A stretch of 64,000 bases of DNA from Herbiconiux sp. VKM Ac-1786 (GCF_015350805.1 NZ_JADKSG010000002.1:310001-374000), one strand, 5' to 3'. Positions 11,501 through 20,781 are shown, counted from the first letter of the stretch. Program-made: numbers and translations. Notes: generated from the letters alone by a model not told the origin.

Positions 11501-11852
11501 GAGCACAGCGCTGGCGCTGCTGCCCTCCGGCGGCTTCGTGCTGCTCGACACCACGCTCACCGCCGCGCTCGAGGCCGAGGGTCTCGCCCGCGACGTCATC
11601 CGCGCGGTGCAGAGCCAGCGCAAGTCGAGCAACCTGCTCGTCACCGACCGCATCCGTCTCACCCTGAAGCTCGACGACGAATCGCGCAGCAGCTTCGCCG
11701 AGTTCCCCGAGCTGCTCGAGCTGGTCGGCCGCGAGGTGCTGGCGGCCGGTGTCCCGGTGCTCGCGGAGATCTCGGAGGAGGAGCGGGTGAAGCCCGTGCC
11801 GGTGGGGGCCTCTGGCCGCGTGTCGATCGAATTGGAGAACGCCCTTGTCTGA
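8532..11852 (+). CDS. ileS: Isoleucyl-tRNA synthetase
   Basis: 1106 residues; charges tRNA-Ile in the cytoplasm. The class I signatures are intact: the HIGH motif appears as HYGH at residues 63-66 ([14 protein letters not shown]), and KMSKS lies at about 652-656. Between them is the large CP1 editing domain with [15 protein letters not shown]. The HYGH variant and the length over 1000 residues match the eukaryote-like IleRS type found in actinobacteria. The ATG at 8532 is chosen because AGGAG lies 5 bases upstream and because it directly follows the T-box. The end overlaps folC by 8 bases. Confidence 0.97.
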   Translation: MTYPKDSDEFSSVVPSPSFPEVEEGVLAFWKGDDTFRSSIANRESGAEWVFYDGPPFANGLPHYGHLLTGYAKDVFPRFQTMRGKKVDRRFGWDTHGLPAELEAMKQLGITEKSQIEEMGVEVFNAASRKSVLKYTDEWRAYVTRQARWVDFDNDYKTLDTTFMESVLWAFKQLHTKGLAYEGYRVLPYCWKDETPLSNHELRMDDDVYQMRQDQTVTVTFPLVGSRAEALGLTAVRALAWTTTPWTLPTNMALAVGPDIDYAVVPAGPNGTADAEVAREGEGGQTVLVADYLLASDLVGNYAKELGYDSADEARASVTRTLTGRELEGVAYARLWDYYADTEKWGTQNAWQILVADYVSTTDGTGIVHQAPAYGEEDQKVCEAAGIPVIISVDDGGRFLSTVSDVAGQHVFEANKPLTQLLKAEGRLMRQASYEHSYPHCWRCRNPLIYKAVSSWFVRVTSIRDRMEELNQQIDWVPENVKDGQFGKWLSGARDWSISRNRYWGSPIPVWKSDDPEYPRVDVYGSLAELEADFGTLPLNRDGEPDLHRPFIDDLTRPNPDDPTGRSTMRRIPDVFDVWFDSGSMPFAQVHYPFENQDWFRTHSPADFIVEYIGQTRGWFYVMHVLSTALFDRPAFRNVISHGIVLGSDGQKMSKSLRNYPDVSEVFDRDGSDAMRWFLMSSSVLRGGNLVVTEEGIRQGVRELLLPLWSTYYFFTLYANSATEGGYEAQWRTDSTDVLDRYLLAKTRELVQSVTADLEALDATVASAKLRDFADVLTNWYVRRSRDRFWSGDDHAAFDTLYTVLETVTRVAAPLIPLVAEAMWKGLTGGRSVHLTDWPDENDFPADAGLVHTMDTVRAISSTALSLRKQNGLRVRLPLAGLTIVTDDASNLAQFEAILRDELNVKSVSFVDQHATSAAEFGITSRLTVNARVAGPRLGKSVQQAIKGARSGDWNEINGVVNAGGIDLLEGEYELVLEAAADSAEGESGRSTALALLPSGGFVLLDTTLTAALEAEGLARDVIRAVQSQRKSSNLLVTDRIRLTLKLDDESRSSFAEFPELLELVGREVLAAGVPVLAEISEEERVKPVPVGASGRVSIELENALV

Positions 11853-13326
11853 CAACTTCTTCGGCGGCGACTTCGGCCCGCCCGCTGACGACCCCGACGA
11901 GAACGAGAACGGCACCGAGGCGGGCGTCTCGCCCGGCGACGACTTCGACCGCGTCGGTCTCGACGCGCCCGACGAGTACGTCGAGCAGGGCGACGCCGTC
12001 TACGAGGCGCTGCTCTCGCGCCTCGGGGAGGCGCAGCCCCAGCCCCGGCTCTCGGCCACGCGGCGGGTGGTCGAGCTGCTCGGCGATCCGCATCACGCGT
12101 ACCCGATCATCCACATCACCGGCACCAACGGCAAGACCTCGACGAGCCGGATGACCGAGAGCCTGCTGCGGGCACTCGGCCTTCGCACGGGCCTGTTCAC
12201 GAGCCCCCACCTCGAGCGCCTGAACGAGCGCATCATGATCGACGGCGTGCCCATCACGAACGAGGCGCTGGCGTCGAACTGGGGCGACATCGAGCCCTTC
12301 CTCGAGCTCGTCGACAGCGAGCTGGAGGCCGCGGGGGAACCGCACCTGACCTTCTTCGAGGCCCTCTCGGTGCTCGCCTTCGCCTCGTTCGCCGAGGCGC
12401 CGGTCGACGTGGCCGTGATCGAGGTCGGCATGGGCGGCGAGTGGGACTCGACGAACGTCGGCGACGGCCAGGTGGCCGTGATCACCCCCATCTCGCTCGA
12501 CCACACCAACCGGCTCGGCTCGACCGTCGCCGAGATCGCGCGCACCAAGGCCGGCATCATCAAGCCCTCGGCCCAGGTCGTCACCGCGGCCCAGCCGGCC
12601 GAGGCGCTGGCCGAGCTCGAGCGCGCCGCCGAGCTCTCCGAGGCGACCTTCGCCGTCGAGGGCACGGCATTCCGGATGCTCGACTCCACGGTCGCGGTCG
12701 GCGGCCAGCTCGTCACGATCCAGGGCCTCGCCGGCACCTACCGCGACGTGTTCCTGCCGCTCTACGGAACCCACCAGGGCCACAACGCCGCCGTCGCCAT
12801 CGCGGCGGTGGAGTCCTTCCTCGGTGGCGGCACCCAGGCCCTCGCCGACGACGTCGTGACCGAGGGGCTCGCCACGGCCACCTCGCCCGGCCGCCTGCAG
12901 CTCGTCGGCACCGAGCCCACCGTGCTCGTCGACGCCGCGCACAACCCCGGAGGCGCCGAGGCGCTGGCCACCGCCGTGGGGGAGTACTTCACCTTCGACA
13001 AGGTGGTCGCGGTCGTCGGCATCCTGGCCGACAAGGACGTGGCGGGCATCATCCGTGCGCTCGACCCCGTGGTGTCGGAGTTCGTCGTGACGTCGAGCTC
13101 CTCCGAGCGGGCGATCGATCCCGACGAGCTCGCCTCGGTGGTCGTCGGAATCGCCGGTGCCGATCGCGTGCTCGTCGAGCCGTCGCTCGAGGACGCGCTC
13201 GAGCAGGCGCGGGAGCTGGCCGGCGAGACCGAGAAGGGCGCCGTGCTCGTGACGGGCTCGATCACCCTCGTGGGAGAGGTCATCACGCTGGCCGCCCGTG
13301 AGGGCTGGAAGGGCGAGACCGAGTGA
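11845..13326 (+). CDS. folC: Bifunctional dihydrofolate synthase/folylpolyglutamate synthase
   Basis: 493 residues, TTG start overlapping the ileS end by 8 bases. It adds glutamate to dihydropteroate and to tetrahydrofolates. The Mur-ligase-like P-loop reads [14 protein letters not shown]. Other family blocks are [24 protein letters not shown] and [16 protein letters not shown]. About 60 acidic residues precede the catalytic core, a longer N-terminus than in E. coli. Co-transcription with ileS is likely, and the stop is overlapped by the next gene (GTGA). Confidence 0.95.
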   Translation: MSDNFFGGDFGPPADDPDENENGTEAGVSPGDDFDRVGLDAPDEYVEQGDAVYEALLSRLGEAQPQPRLSATRRVVELLGDPHHAYPIIHITGTNGKTSTSRMTESLLRALGLRTGLFTSPHLERLNERIMIDGVPITNEALASNWGDIEPFLELVDSELEAAGEPHLTFFEALSVLAFASFAEAPVDVAVIEVGMGGEWDSTNVGDGQVAVITPISLDHTNRLGSTVAEIARTKAGIIKPSAQVVTAAQPAEALAELERAAELSEATFAVEGTAFRMLDSTVAVGGQLVTIQGLAGTYRDVFLPLYGTHQGHNAAVAIAAVESFLGGGTQALADDVVTEGLATATSPGRLQLVGTEPTVLVDAAHNPGGAEALATAVGEYFTFDKVVAVVGILADKDVAGIIRALDPVVSEFVVTSSSSERAIDPDELASVVVGIAGADRVLVEPSLEDALEQARELAGETEKGAVLVTGSITLVGEVITLAAREGWKGETE

Positions 13327-13721
13327 GGGGATCATCCGTCCGCCGGAGCCTCGCCTCGATCGTCCTCGGCTTCGAGTCGATCGTGATGTTCTTCGCGGCG
13401 CTGGTGATCTTCGGGCTGAAGGCGCTGCCGGCGCCCGCCGCGCTGATCGGTGGCGCGGTGCTCTGCCTGCTGCTCGTCGCGAACGTCGCGCTGCTGCGCT
13501 TCCGCTGGGGCTACTGGCTCGGCTGGGCGCTGCAGGCCGTGATCGTGGCGGCCTGCTTCCTCGTGCCCTCGCTCGCGATCGTCGCGGCGATCTTCATCGG
13601 GCTGTGGATCTACTGCATGGTCAAGGGCGCCCAGATCGACCGCCAGCGCGCCGCCTGGCGGGCCGCGCAGGAGGCCGAGGAGCGCGACGCCCCCGACGGC
13701 CCCGCGGCGGAGACCGTCTAG
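13323..13721 (+). CDS. DUF4233 small membrane protein
   Basis: 132 residues, GTG start overlapping the folC stop by 4 bases. Four hydrophobic segments are visible (about residues 10-30, 36-56, 64-82 and 84-102), followed by a charged tail (QIDRQRAAWRAAQEAEERD). A DUF4233 protein between folC and ndk is a conserved actinobacterial arrangement, but no molecular function is known. It is translationally coupled to folC. Confidence 0.88.
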   Translation: MRGSSVRRSLASIVLGFESIVMFFAALVIFGLKALPAPAALIGGAVLCLLLVANVALLRFRWGYWLGWALQAVIVAACFLVPSLAIVAAIFIGLWIYCMVKGAQIDRQRAAWRAAQEAEERDAPDGPAAETV

Positions 13722-13744
13722 CTTCATTCGCTAGGGTTTACGGC

Positions 13745-14167
13745 ATGACCACCTACGTCGAAGAAACCCTCGTCCTCGTCAAGCCCGACGGCGTCGCCCG
13801 CAACCTGACCGGCGAGATCCTGCGCCGGATCGAGGCGAAGGGCTACCAGCTCGTCGACATCAAGCTGATCGAGCCCGACCGGGAGCTGCTGGCGTCGCAC
13901 TACGAGGAGCACCAGGGCAAGCCGTTCTACGAGCCCCTCGTCGAGTTCATGGAGTCGGGCCCGATCGTCGCGCTCCGCATCGCGGGCAACCGCGTGATCG
14001 AGGGCTTCCGCTCGCTGGCCGGCACCACCGACCCCACCACGGCCGCTCCCGGCACCATCCGCGGCGACCTCGCCCGCGACTGGGGCCTCGCCGTGCAGCA
14101 GAACCTCGTGCACGGCAGCGACTCGCCCGAGTCGGCGCAGCGCGAGCTCGCGCTCTGGTTCGGCTGA
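13745..14167 (+). CDS. ndk: Nucleoside diphosphate kinase
   Basis: 140 residues, standard length. It transfers phosphate from ATP to nucleoside diphosphates through a phosphohistidine. The catalytic histidine is in NLVHGSDSPESA; ETLVLVKPDGVARNL is the family N-terminus and GTIRGD is also present. The ATG at 13745 gives the expected N-terminus; the longer open frame upstream is a shadow of the DUF4233 gene. It lies 23 bases after that gene and converges on the VKOR gene with one base between the stops. Confidence 0.96.
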   Translation: MTTYVEETLVLVKPDGVARNLTGEILRRIEAKGYQLVDIKLIEPDRELLASHYEEHQGKPFYEPLVEFMESGPIVALRIAGNRVIEGFRSLAGTTDPTTAAPGTIRGDLARDWGLAVQQNLVHGSDSPESAQRELALWFG

Positions 14168-14168
14168 G

Positions 14169-14783
14169 CTAGAGCATCCGGAGGATCGTGGTGACGGCGT
14201 CCAGCCGCAGCTGCGCCAGCACCACGATCACCAGGAAGCTCAGCAGCACGAGCGTCCACATCCACGGGTAGACGAGCGCCCCGACCTCGCGGCTGCTCCG
14301 GCCGTTGCCGAAATGGCCCTGCTTCACGTTGTAAGCGGTGACGTACCAGAACATCGGGATCACCGAGGCCCAGACGAGCATGCAGTAGGGGCAGAGGGTG
14401 CCGAGCACGAAGATGCTGACGCCCATCAGCCAGACGATGAACGCCACGGCGCCCACGAAGCCCAGGTTGAACAGCACCCAGAACCACTTCGCGAAGCGCG
14501 CCCCGGCCAGGATGGCCATGCCCACCACGATCGGCGCGATGAAGGCCGCGACGCCGATGATCGGGTTCGGGAAGCCGAACACCGAGCCCTGCTCGCTCGC
14601 CATGTTCGGCCCGCAGGTGACCAGCGGCGAGATGTTGCAGCTCGGCACGTAGTCGGGGTTGATCAGCGTCTGGATCTTCTCGAGCGTCAGATCGAACGAG
14701 GAGTACCAGCCCAGCACCCCCGCCACGATGAGCAGAACGGCGAGGCCGATCGGGCGGCGGTATTCAGCTGTTTCGGCAGGCAC
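14169..14783 (-). CDS. Vitamin K epoxide reductase (VKOR) family membrane protein
   Basis: 204 residues. Bacterial VKOR proteins re-oxidise DsbA-like partners by passing electrons to menaquinone, supporting disulfide formation outside the membrane. Both cysteine pairs are present: CNISPLVTC in the loop and CPYC in the active site. About five membrane helices are visible. No DsbA domain is fused. I prefer the GTG at 14783 because a -10 hexamer GATACT (14790..14795) lies 6 bases upstream, consistent with a leaderless mRNA. An ATG at 14816 in the same frame is the alternative and has no ribosome site. Confidence 0.88.
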   Translation of the reverse strand: MPAETAEYRRPIGLAVLLIVAGVLGWYSSFDLTLEKIQTLINPDYVPSCNISPLVTCGPNMASEQGSVFGFPNPIIGVAAFIAPIVVGMAILAGARFAKWFWVLFNLGFVGAVAFIVWLMGVSIFVLGTLCPYCMLVWASVIPMFWYVTAYNVKQGHFGNGRSSREVGALVYPWMWTLVLLSFLVIVVLAQLRLDAVTTILRML

Positions 14784-14831
14784 CCGGCCAGTATCGCAGA
14801 GCGCGTTCGCGAGCATTCTGGGAATGCGTGC

Positions 14832-15090
14832 GATAATCGACGGAGGTTTCGGTGATCGTCATCGAAACCGCCAACGAAGGCTTTCCGGGCTCATCGTCCC
14901 GGGGCACCGCACGCGCGCTGCCCCACGAGGCGTCAGACCCCGACACGAAGACAGACAGAGCGACCGGGTCCGCCAGCGGGCGGGCCGGCGCATGAGCGAG
15001 ATCAGCGGAGGAGACGCGCAGGCGGACCTTCGCTCGTGAGAGTACCTGCCGGTGGGTGAGAGCCCCTGGCTGGCAAGGAGTGCACCAGAG
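14832..15090 (+). promoter_or_regulatory. Structured leader of the RNase E/G gene
   Basis: A -10-like GATAAT lies at 14832..14837. About 250 bases follow before the coding start. They hold an inverted repeat GGTTTCG/CGAAACC (14845..14869), a possible short ORF (14852..14995) and a strong hairpin at 15048..15074, with arms GCCGGUGGG and CCCC-UGGCUGGC. That hairpin abuts the ribosome site AAGGAG (15075..15080). RNase E genes are often autoregulated through their leaders in other bacteria; whether that holds here is inference. Confidence 0.45.
14852..14995 (+). CDS. Possible 47-residue leader peptide upstream of RNase E/G
   Basis: A GTG codon follows GGAGG by 5 bases and opens a 47-codon frame (begins MIVIETANEGFPGSSSRG, ends SGRAGA) that stops 95 bases before the RNase E/G start. 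The ribosome site and start lie inside the GGTTTCG/CGAAACC inverted repeat, so folding could hide them. The sequence resembles no family I know. It is rich in Ser, Arg, Ala and Gly, as random high-GC frames often are, so the good ribosome site is the main support. Confidence 0.35.
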   Translation: MIVIETANEGFPGSSSRGTARALPHEASDPDTKTDRATGSASGRAGA

Positions 15091-18000
15091 ATGGTGGAGA
15101 ACAGTTCACACAATGACAACGACGCGAACAACCAGGAGGGAACGGGCCGGCGCAAGACGCGGCTGTTCGGCGGCCGCCGGGCGGGCAAGAAGACGGATGC
15201 TCCGGTGACCTCGTACCGCGACGCCCCCACGACGCCCGAGCCGCAGCCCGCGGCGCCGGCCGAGCCCGAGGTGCCCGTAGAGGTACTTCAGGCCCAAGCC
15301 GAGGCGCCCGCGGACGTGGCCCCGGCCGAACCCGCTCCCGAGGCGCCCGCTCCCGAGGCGGCGGCCCCCGAGGCCCCCGCTGCCGAGCAGGCTCCCGACG
15401 CCCCTGTGCCCGACGCCCCTGCTCCCGACGCCCCCGTGCTCGACGCCGAGCCGCACGACGACGAGCCGGGCCTCGCCCCGTTCAGCGCCGCCGGTTCCGC
15501 GTTCCAGGCGCCCGAGCGCCCCCGGGCGCTGAGCACGACGTCGCTGATCTTCCAGGCGCCCGACCTGCCCGACCTCCCGCCGCTGCCGCCGCGTGACCGC
15601 GACCCGCGCGACCGTGACCGCGACCCCCGCGACCGCGACCCCCGCGACCGCGACGAGCAGGCCGCCGAGTCCTCGGTGCGCCGCCGCTCCCGCCGTCGCT
15701 CCGGCGAAGACACCCGCGGCGGCCAGGACGACCCCGAGAACACCGTCGTCAAGGTGCGCACCCCGCGCGAGCGCGAGGAGCGCCAGCCCGAGCTCATCAC
15801 CGAGCCGCAGCGCATCAAGGGCTCCACCCGCCTCGAGGCCAAGAAGCAGCGCCGCCGCGACGGCCGCGACGCCGGCCGCCGCCGCCCCGTGGTGACCGAG
15901 GCCGAGTTCCTCGCCCGCCGCGAGGCCGTCGACCGTCAGATGGTCGTGCGAGCCAAGAACGACAAGATCCAGATCGCCGTGCTGGAGGACGGGGTGCTCG
16001 TCGAGCACTACGTCGCCAAGGCGCAGGACGCCTCGCTGATCGGCAACGTCTACCTCGGCAAGGTGCAGAACGTGCTGCCGAGCATGGAGGCGGCCTTCGT
16101 CGACATCGGCCGAGGCCGCAACGCCGTGCTCTACTCCGGCGAGGTCGACTGGGACGCCGCGGCCGAGAACAACGAGGGCAAGGGCTCGCAGCCCCGCCGC
16201 ATCGAGCTCGCCCTGAAGTCGGGCGACACCGTGCTCGTGCAGGTCACCAAAGACCCCGTGGGCCACAAGGGCGCCCGTCTCACCAGCCAGGTCAGCCTCC
16301 CCGGCCGCTACCTCGTGTACGTGCCCAACGGCTCGATGAACGGCATCTCGCGGAAGCTCCCCGACACCGAGCGGGCGCGCCTGAAGCGCATCCTCAAGGA
16401 GGTGCTGCCCGAGAACGTGGGCGTCATCGTGCGCACCGCGTCCGAGGGCGCCACCGAGGAGCAGCTGACGCTCGACGTCAACCGCCTCACCGCGCAGTGG
16501 GCCCACATCAGCGAGCAGGTGCAGAAGCAGCAGGCCCCGCACCTGCTGCATTCCGAGCCCGACCTCCTGATCAAGATCGTCCGCGACGTCTTCAACGAGG
16601 ACTTCCACAAGCTCGTCATCTCGGGCGACGACGCCCAGGCGACCATCGAGAACTACCTGGCGGCCGTCGCCCCCGACCTGCTCGACCGCGTCGAGAAGTA
16701 CGAGGGCGAGAAGGACGCGTTCGACGAGTACCGCGTCTCGGAGCAGATCGAGAAGGCCCTCGACCGCAAGGTCTGGCTGCCCTCGGGCGGCTCGCTCGTG
16801 ATCGACCGCACCGAGGCCATGACGGTCGTCGACGTGAACACCGGCAAGTTCGTCGGCTCGGGCGGCAACCTCGAGGAGACGGTCACGAAGAACAACCTCG
16901 AGGCCGCCGAGGAGATCGTGCGCCAGCTGCGCCTGCGCGACATCGGCGGCATCATCGTGGTCGACTTCATCGACATGGTGCTCGAGTCCAACCGCGACCT
17001 GGTGCTCCGGCGCCTGATCGAGTGCCTCAGCCGCGACCGCACCAAGCACCAGGTGGCCGAGGTCACCTCCCTCGGACTCGTGCAGATGACGCGCAAGAAG
17101 CTCGGCCTGGGCCTCCTCGAGTCGTTCAGCGAGCCCTGCGAGCAGTGCGCCGGCCGCGGCATCATCGTGCACCACGACCCCGTCGTGAAGCACCGCTCGA
17201 GCCAGCAGTCCTCGGCCGGGTCGAACGGCGGCTCCGGCAACGGCGGGTCGAACGGCTCGAACGGCGCCGGCCGCCGCAACGGCCGAGGCGGCTCGAACGG
17301 CAACGGCTCCAACGGCAACGGCAACGGCTCCGGCTCGAACGGCAACGGCTCCACGGGCTCCGGTTCGCAGACGGCTCCCGTCGGCGGCACCCACGCCATC
17401 ACCGAGAACGCCAAGAACGCGCTCGCGCAGATCGCGGCCTCGACGATCGCCGCGGCCAAGCACGCCGACGGGCAAGCTCCGGATGCCGGTCCCGCCCCCG
17501 TGACCGAGCCGGCCGCCGCCCCGTCCGACGCTCCGGCGGCCGCCGCCGAGGCGCCCGCCGCCGAGCCCGCCCGTCGCCCCGACGCGGCGGTCGCGGCGGA
17601 GCGCTCGACGCGGCGCCGCAAGTCGCGCCACTCCCGCGGAGACGCCGAGCAGACCCCGGCCGCCGAAGCCGCCGAGGCGGAGGCCGCCACCGAGGTACCC
17701 GCTGCCCAGTCACCCGCCGAGGCGCCCGCCACCGAGGCCGCTCACGAGGCGTCGGAGCCGGCTCAGCCGGTCTCCGCCCCGTCGTTCGACGAGGTGTCCG
17801 CTCCGGTCGTCCTCGACGCACCGACCGAGCCGGCCGCACCGGAGCAGGCGCCCGTCGCCGAGCCCGCAGCCGCCGAGCCCCTGGCTGCGGAGCCCGCCGT
17901 CGCCGAGCCCGCCGCCGACGACGAGCCCGCGATCGCGATCCTCGACATCCCCGTCACGAAGGCCGCCCGCGCCCCGCGCGTGAAGCCCGAGGAGGCGTCG

Positions 18001-18126
18001 CACCTTCTCGACTCCGTGCTCGACGCCCTCCCGGCGCCGAAGCAGCCGGGGCAGGGCCGCTCGCGCAGCCGCCGCGTGTCGACGACCGCCGTCGTCTCGG
18101 CACCCGCGGAGTCGAGCGACTCCTGA
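15091..18126 (+). CDS. rne: Ribonuclease E/G
   Basis: 1011 residues. This endoribonuclease processes rRNA and tRNA precursors and degrades mRNA. The catalytic core is central: an S1 RNA-binding part (NVYLGKVQNVLPSMEAAFVD), metal-binding aspartates in TVVDVNTGKFVGSGG and GIIVVDFIDM, and the Zn-linker pair CEQC in EPCEQCAGRG. Around it are long low-complexity arms: Ala/Pro/Glu repeats and RDRDPRD repeats at the N-terminus, and a Gly/Asn/Ser tract plus Ala/Glu/Pro repeats at the C-terminus. Such arms are typical of actinobacterial RNase E and may scaffold RNA or partner proteins. The ATG at 15091 has AAGGAG 10 bases upstream. The mRNA has a structured leader. Confidence 0.95.
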   Translation: MVENSSHNDNDANNQEGTGRRKTRLFGGRRAGKKTDAPVTSYRDAPTTPEPQPAAPAEPEVPVEVLQAQAEAPADVAPAEPAPEAPAPEAAAPEAPAAEQAPDAPVPDAPAPDAPVLDAEPHDDEPGLAPFSAAGSAFQAPERPRALSTTSLIFQAPDLPDLPPLPPRDRDPRDRDRDPRDRDPRDRDEQAAESSVRRRSRRRSGEDTRGGQDDPENTVVKVRTPREREERQPELITEPQRIKGSTRLEAKKQRRRDGRDAGRRRPVVTEAEFLARREAVDRQMVVRAKNDKIQIAVLEDGVLVEHYVAKAQDASLIGNVYLGKVQNVLPSMEAAFVDIGRGRNAVLYSGEVDWDAAAENNEGKGSQPRRIELALKSGDTVLVQVTKDPVGHKGARLTSQVSLPGRYLVYVPNGSMNGISRKLPDTERARLKRILKEVLPENVGVIVRTASEGATEEQLTLDVNRLTAQWAHISEQVQKQQAPHLLHSEPDLLIKIVRDVFNEDFHKLVISGDDAQATIENYLAAVAPDLLDRVEKYEGEKDAFDEYRVSEQIEKALDRKVWLPSGGSLVIDRTEAMTVVDVNTGKFVGSGGNLEETVTKNNLEAAEEIVRQLRLRDIGGIIVVDFIDMVLESNRDLVLRRLIECLSRDRTKHQVAEVTSLGLVQMTRKKLGLGLLESFSEPCEQCAGRGIIVHHDPVVKHRSSQQSSAGSNGGSGNGGSNGSNGAGRRNGRGGSNGNGSNGNGNGSGSNGNGSTGSGSQTAPVGGTHAITENAKNALAQIAASTIAAAKHADGQAPDAGPAPVTEPAAAPSDAPAAAAEAPAAEPARRPDAAVAAERSTRRRKSRHSRGDAEQTPAAEAAEAEAATEVPAAQSPAEAPATEAAHEASEPAQPVSAPSFDEVSAPVVLDAPTEPAAPEQAPVAEPAAAEPLAAEPAVAEPAADDEPAIAILDIPVTKAARAPRVKPEEASHLLDSVLDALPAPKQPGQGRSRSRRVSTTAVVSAPAESSDS

Positions 18127-18136
18127 GCCGCTCCCG

Positions 18137-18439
18137 CTAGTGCGCGGAGCGCGCCCCCCGGTGGGCGCGCTCCGCGTCCCGGTCCCGCCCGCGCACCCGC
18201 AGCCCGCTGGCGCGCAGCCGCACCACGAGCTCGCGGTAGCTGACCGGCACCGCGCCCGCGGCCACCAGCTCGTCGTGCCGGTCGACGGGCACGTCGTAGT
18301 GGTCGAGATCGAAGCTCCGGGGTGGCAGTCCGGCCGCCCGGGCGAAGCGGTGCAGCTCCTCCAGCGAGTCGTCGCTTACGAGGTGGCCCCAGATGGTACC
18401 GTGGGCTGGCCACATCGGCTCGTCGATCAGCACGGTCAT
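18137..18439 (-). CDS. DUF4031 domain protein
   Basis: 100 residues, beginning MTVLIDEPMWPAHGTIWGHL with HLVSDDSLEELHRFA and PPRSFDLDHYDVP, the signature of DUF4031. These are small cytoplasmic proteins of unknown function, often near core genes in actinobacteria. The last codons overlap the strong hairpin at 18143..18176 shared with the convergent RNase E/G gene, so the C-terminus is shaped by the terminator sequence. Confidence 0.85.
   Translation of the reverse strand: MTVLIDEPMWPAHGTIWGHLVSDDSLEELHRFARAAGLPPRSFDLDHYDVPVDRHDELVAAGAVPVSYRELVVRLRASGLRVRGRDRDAERAHRGARSAH
18143..18176. terminator. Bidirectional hairpin terminator
   Basis: A perfect 14-base-pair stem with a 6-base loop (arms CGCGGAGCGCGCCC and GGGCGCGCTCCGCG). 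It lies 16 bases after the RNase E/G stop and inside the last codons of the convergent DUF4031 gene. There is no long T-run, as usual in high-GC actinobacteria. Confidence 0.75.
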
Positions 18440-18465
18440 GGTGCGAGTATCCCACTCGCCCCGGT

Positions 18466-18494
18466 TTGACCGAAATCACTCCGTCGAGTAGGCT
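18466..18494 (+). promoter_or_regulatory. Promoter of the rplU-rpmA operon
   Basis: TTGACC (18466..18471), 17-base spacer, TAGGCT (18489..18494): a good sigma-70 type match. It would give a 5' leader of about 95 bases before the L21 start, long enough for a ribosomal-protein leader structure, though no known L21 leader family was recognised. Confidence 0.65.
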
Positions 18495-18596
18495 TGACCG
18501 CTGGTGTGCGTGGAGCGTCGCTCCGCCGTTTGCCAAGACTTCCATGAGCTGCAGAGTGCGCTCGTGAGGGCCCCGAAGAAGAGTTAGGTACGTAAA

Positions 18597-18905
18597 TTGG
18601 TTTACGCAGTTGTGCGCGCCGGTGGTCGGCAGGAAAAGGTCGAGGTCGGCACGATCGTCACCCTCGATCGCATCAAGGCCGACGAGAACGGCAACATCGA
18701 GCTGGCGGCCGTGCTGCTCGTCGACGGTGACACCATCACCTCCGACGCGTCGTCGCTGTCCAAGGTGAAGGTCACCGCCGAGGTCCTCAACGACCTCCGC
18801 GGCCCGAAGATCGTCATCCAGAAGTTCAAGAACAAGACCGGCTACAAGAAGCGCCAGGGCCACCGCCAGGAGCTCACCCGCGTCAAGGTCACCGGAATCA
18901 AGTAG
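18597..18905 (+). CDS. rplU: 50S ribosomal protein L21
   Basis: 102 residues, the normal size. The family N-terminus [17 protein letters not shown] directly follows the TTG start, and the C-terminus has the L21 signature [20 protein letters not shown]. It binds 23S rRNA in the large subunit. The TTG start is accepted because it gives the exact family N-terminus. First gene of the rplU-rpmA pair with its own promoter at 18466..18494. Confidence 0.97.
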   Translation: MVYAVVRAGGRQEKVEVGTIVTLDRIKADENGNIELAAVLLVDGDTITSDASSLSKVKVTAEVLNDLRGPKIVIQKFKNKTGYKKRQGHRQELTRVKVTGIK

Positions 18906-18917
18906 GGATCAGGAAAC

Positions 18918-19178
18918 ATGGCACACAAAAAGGGTGCGAGCTCCACTCGCAACGGTCGTGACTCCAACGCTCAGCGTCTGGGTGTCAAGCGCTTCGGCGG
19001 CCAGGTCGTCGGCGCCGGCGAGATCATCGTCCGCCAGCGCGGCACTCACTTCCACCCCGGCGTGAACGTCGGCCGTGGCGGAGACGACACGCTGTTCGCC
19101 CTCTCGGCCGGTTCGGTCGAGTTCGGCCAGAAGGGCGGCCGCAAGGTCGTCAACATCGTCGCGGCGGTCGCGGAGTAA
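18918..19178 (+). CDS. rpmA: 50S ribosomal protein L27
   Basis: 86 residues beginning [20 protein letters not shown], the standard L27 start with no cleavable Firmicutes-type extension. L27 reaches toward the peptidyl transferase centre. It lies 12 bases after rplU, with GGATCAGGA as ribosome site region, and is closed by a terminator hairpin at 19209..19234. Confidence 0.97.
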   Translation: MAHKKGASSTRNGRDSNAQRLGVKRFGGQVVGAGEIIVRQRGTHFHPGVNVGRGGDDTLFALSAGSVEFGQKGGRKVVNIVAAVAE

Positions 19179-19208
19179 CCTCCCGGCGCTTCGGCATCAT
19201 CTTCGCGC

Positions 19209-19234
19209 GATGGGCGGGCTTCGGCCCGCCCATC
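19209..19234 (+). terminator. Hairpin terminator after rpmA
   Basis: Perfect 11-base-pair stem GATGGGCGGGC/GCCCGCCCATC closed by a TTCG tetraloop, between L27 and ObgE. It is followed by a moderately T-rich run (GTCGTTCGTTC). Some read-through into obgE is likely because no strong promoter is obvious in the remaining 38 bases. Confidence 0.75.
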
Positions 19235-19272
19235 GTCGTTCGTTCTCCAGAAAGATCGTGAGGTAACCGCAA

Positions 19273-20781
19273 ATGGTGACTTTCGTCGACCATGTGACCC
19301 TCCATCTCAAGGCGGGCAACGGCGGCAACGGCTGTGTGTCCGTGCGCCGCGAGAAGTTCAAGCCGCTGGCCGGCCCCGACGGCGGCAACGGCGGCCACGG
19401 CGGCGACATCGTGCTCGTCAGCGACCCGCAGACCACCACGCTGCTCGGCTTCCACCGCGCCCCGCACCGCTCGTCGCAGAACGGCGGGCCCGGCATGGGC
19501 GACCACCGCGCCGGGGCCAACGGCGAGGAGCTCGAGCTCCCCGTGCCCGTCGGCACGGTCGTGAAAGACGCCGACGGCGCCGAGATCATCGACATGAGCG
19601 AGCCCGGCATGCGCTTCGTGATCGCCGAGGGCGGTCAGGGCGGGCTCGGCAACGCGTCGCTCGCCACCACCAAGCGCAAGGCCCCGGGCTTCGCCCTGCT
19701 CGGCACCGACGGCTGGACCGGCGACGTGCTGCTCGAGCTCAAGACGGTCGCCGACGTCGCCCTGGTGGGCTACCCGTCGGCCGGCAAGTCGAGCCTCGTC
19801 GCCGCGATGTCGGCCGCGAAGCCGAAGATCGCCGACTACCCCTTCACCACGCTGCACCCGAACCTCGGGGTCGTCGAGTCGGGCGGCACGCGCTACACCA
19901 TCGCCGACGTGCCCGGTCTGATCGAGGGCGCCAGCGAGGGCAAGGGCCTGGGCCTGGAGTTCCTGCGTCACGTCGAGCGCTGCAGCGCCCTGCTGCACGT
20001 GCTCGACTGCGCCACGCTCGAGCCCGGCCGCGACCCGATCAGCGACCTCGACGTCATCCTCGGCGAGCTCGGCGCCTACCCGGTGCCCGAGGGCCAGGTG
20101 CCGCTGCTCGAGCGCCCCCAGCTGATCGCCTTGAACAAGATCGACGTGCCCGAGGCCCGCGAGCTCGCGGAGTTCGTGCGGCCCGAGCTCGAGGAGCGTG
20201 GCTACAAGGTCTTCGAGATCTCGACCGCGAGCCACGAGGGCCTGCGGCAGCTGTCGTTCGCCCTCGCCGAGCTGGTCGACCGCGCCCGCCGCGAGGCCGC
20301 CGAGAACCCGGCGCCCGCGAAGATCGTGCTGCGCCCCCGCGCCGTCAACGAGTCCGGCTTCCGCATCGAGGTCGAGGGCGGCAGCTACGGCGACGTCTTC
20401 CGCATCATCGGCACGAAGCCTGAGCGCTGGGTGCAGCAGACCGACTTCACCAACGACGAGGCCGTCGGCTTCCTGGCCGACCGGCTCGCGAAGCTCGGTG
20501 TCGAGGACGAGTTGTTCAAGAAGGGCGCCGTCTCGGGCTCGACCGTCGTCATCGGCCGCGGCAACGCGATCGTGTTTGACTGGGAGCCCACCCTCACCTC
20601 CACGGCCGAGCTCGTGGTCGCCCCGCGCGGCTCCGACCCGCGCCTGGACGGCGGTCGCCGCCGCACCAACGTGGAGCGCCGCGACGACTACTACGACTTG
20701 ATGGACGCGAAGGCGGAGGCCCGGGCCGAGCTCGTGCGCGAGAGGGAAGCGGGGCTCTGGAACGACGAGGACGAGTCGTGA
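19273..20781 (+). CDS. obgE: Obg family GTPase ObgE/CgtA
   Basis: 502 residues. It acts in 50S subunit maturation and stress signalling. Domains in order: the glycine-rich Obg fold (residues 1-158, with [16 protein letters not shown] and GGQGGLGN); the G domain with P-loop [10 protein letters not shown], switch block [23 protein letters not shown] and NKID; and the C-terminal OCT domain (about 350-435, [12 protein letters not shown]). The C-terminus ends in a charged tail. It sits after L27, the widely conserved position, and its stop overlaps proB (GTGA). Confidence 0.97.
   Translation: MVTFVDHVTLHLKAGNGGNGCVSVRREKFKPLAGPDGGNGGHGGDIVLVSDPQTTTLLGFHRAPHRSSQNGGPGMGDHRAGANGEELELPVPVGTVVKDADGAEIIDMSEPGMRFVIAEGGQGGLGNASLATTKRKAPGFALLGTDGWTGDVLLELKTVADVALVGYPSAGKSSLVAAMSAAKPKIADYPFTTLHPNLGVVESGGTRYTIADVPGLIEGASEGKGLGLEFLRHVERCSALLHVLDCATLEPGRDPISDLDVILGELGAYPVPEGQVPLLERPQLIALNKIDVPEARELAEFVRPELEERGYKVFEISTASHEGLRQLSFALAELVDRARREAAENPAPAKIVLRPRAVNESGFRIEVEGGSYGDVFRIIGTKPERWVQQTDFTNDEAVGFLADRLAKLGVEDELFKKGAVSGSTVVIGRGNAIVFDWEPTLTSTAELVVAPRGSDPRLDGGRRRTNVERRDDYYDLMDAKAEARAELVREREAGLWNDEDES

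Noticed and set aside
8307-11915. 1202-codon open frame antisense to ileS
   Set aside because: It mirrors ileS codon structure; the translation is compositionally odd (Val/Gly/Arg/His) with no family block. High GC gives long antisense frames.
15106-17631. 841-codon open frame antisense to the RNase E/G gene
   Set aside because: Shadow of rne; no ribosome site or recognised motif.
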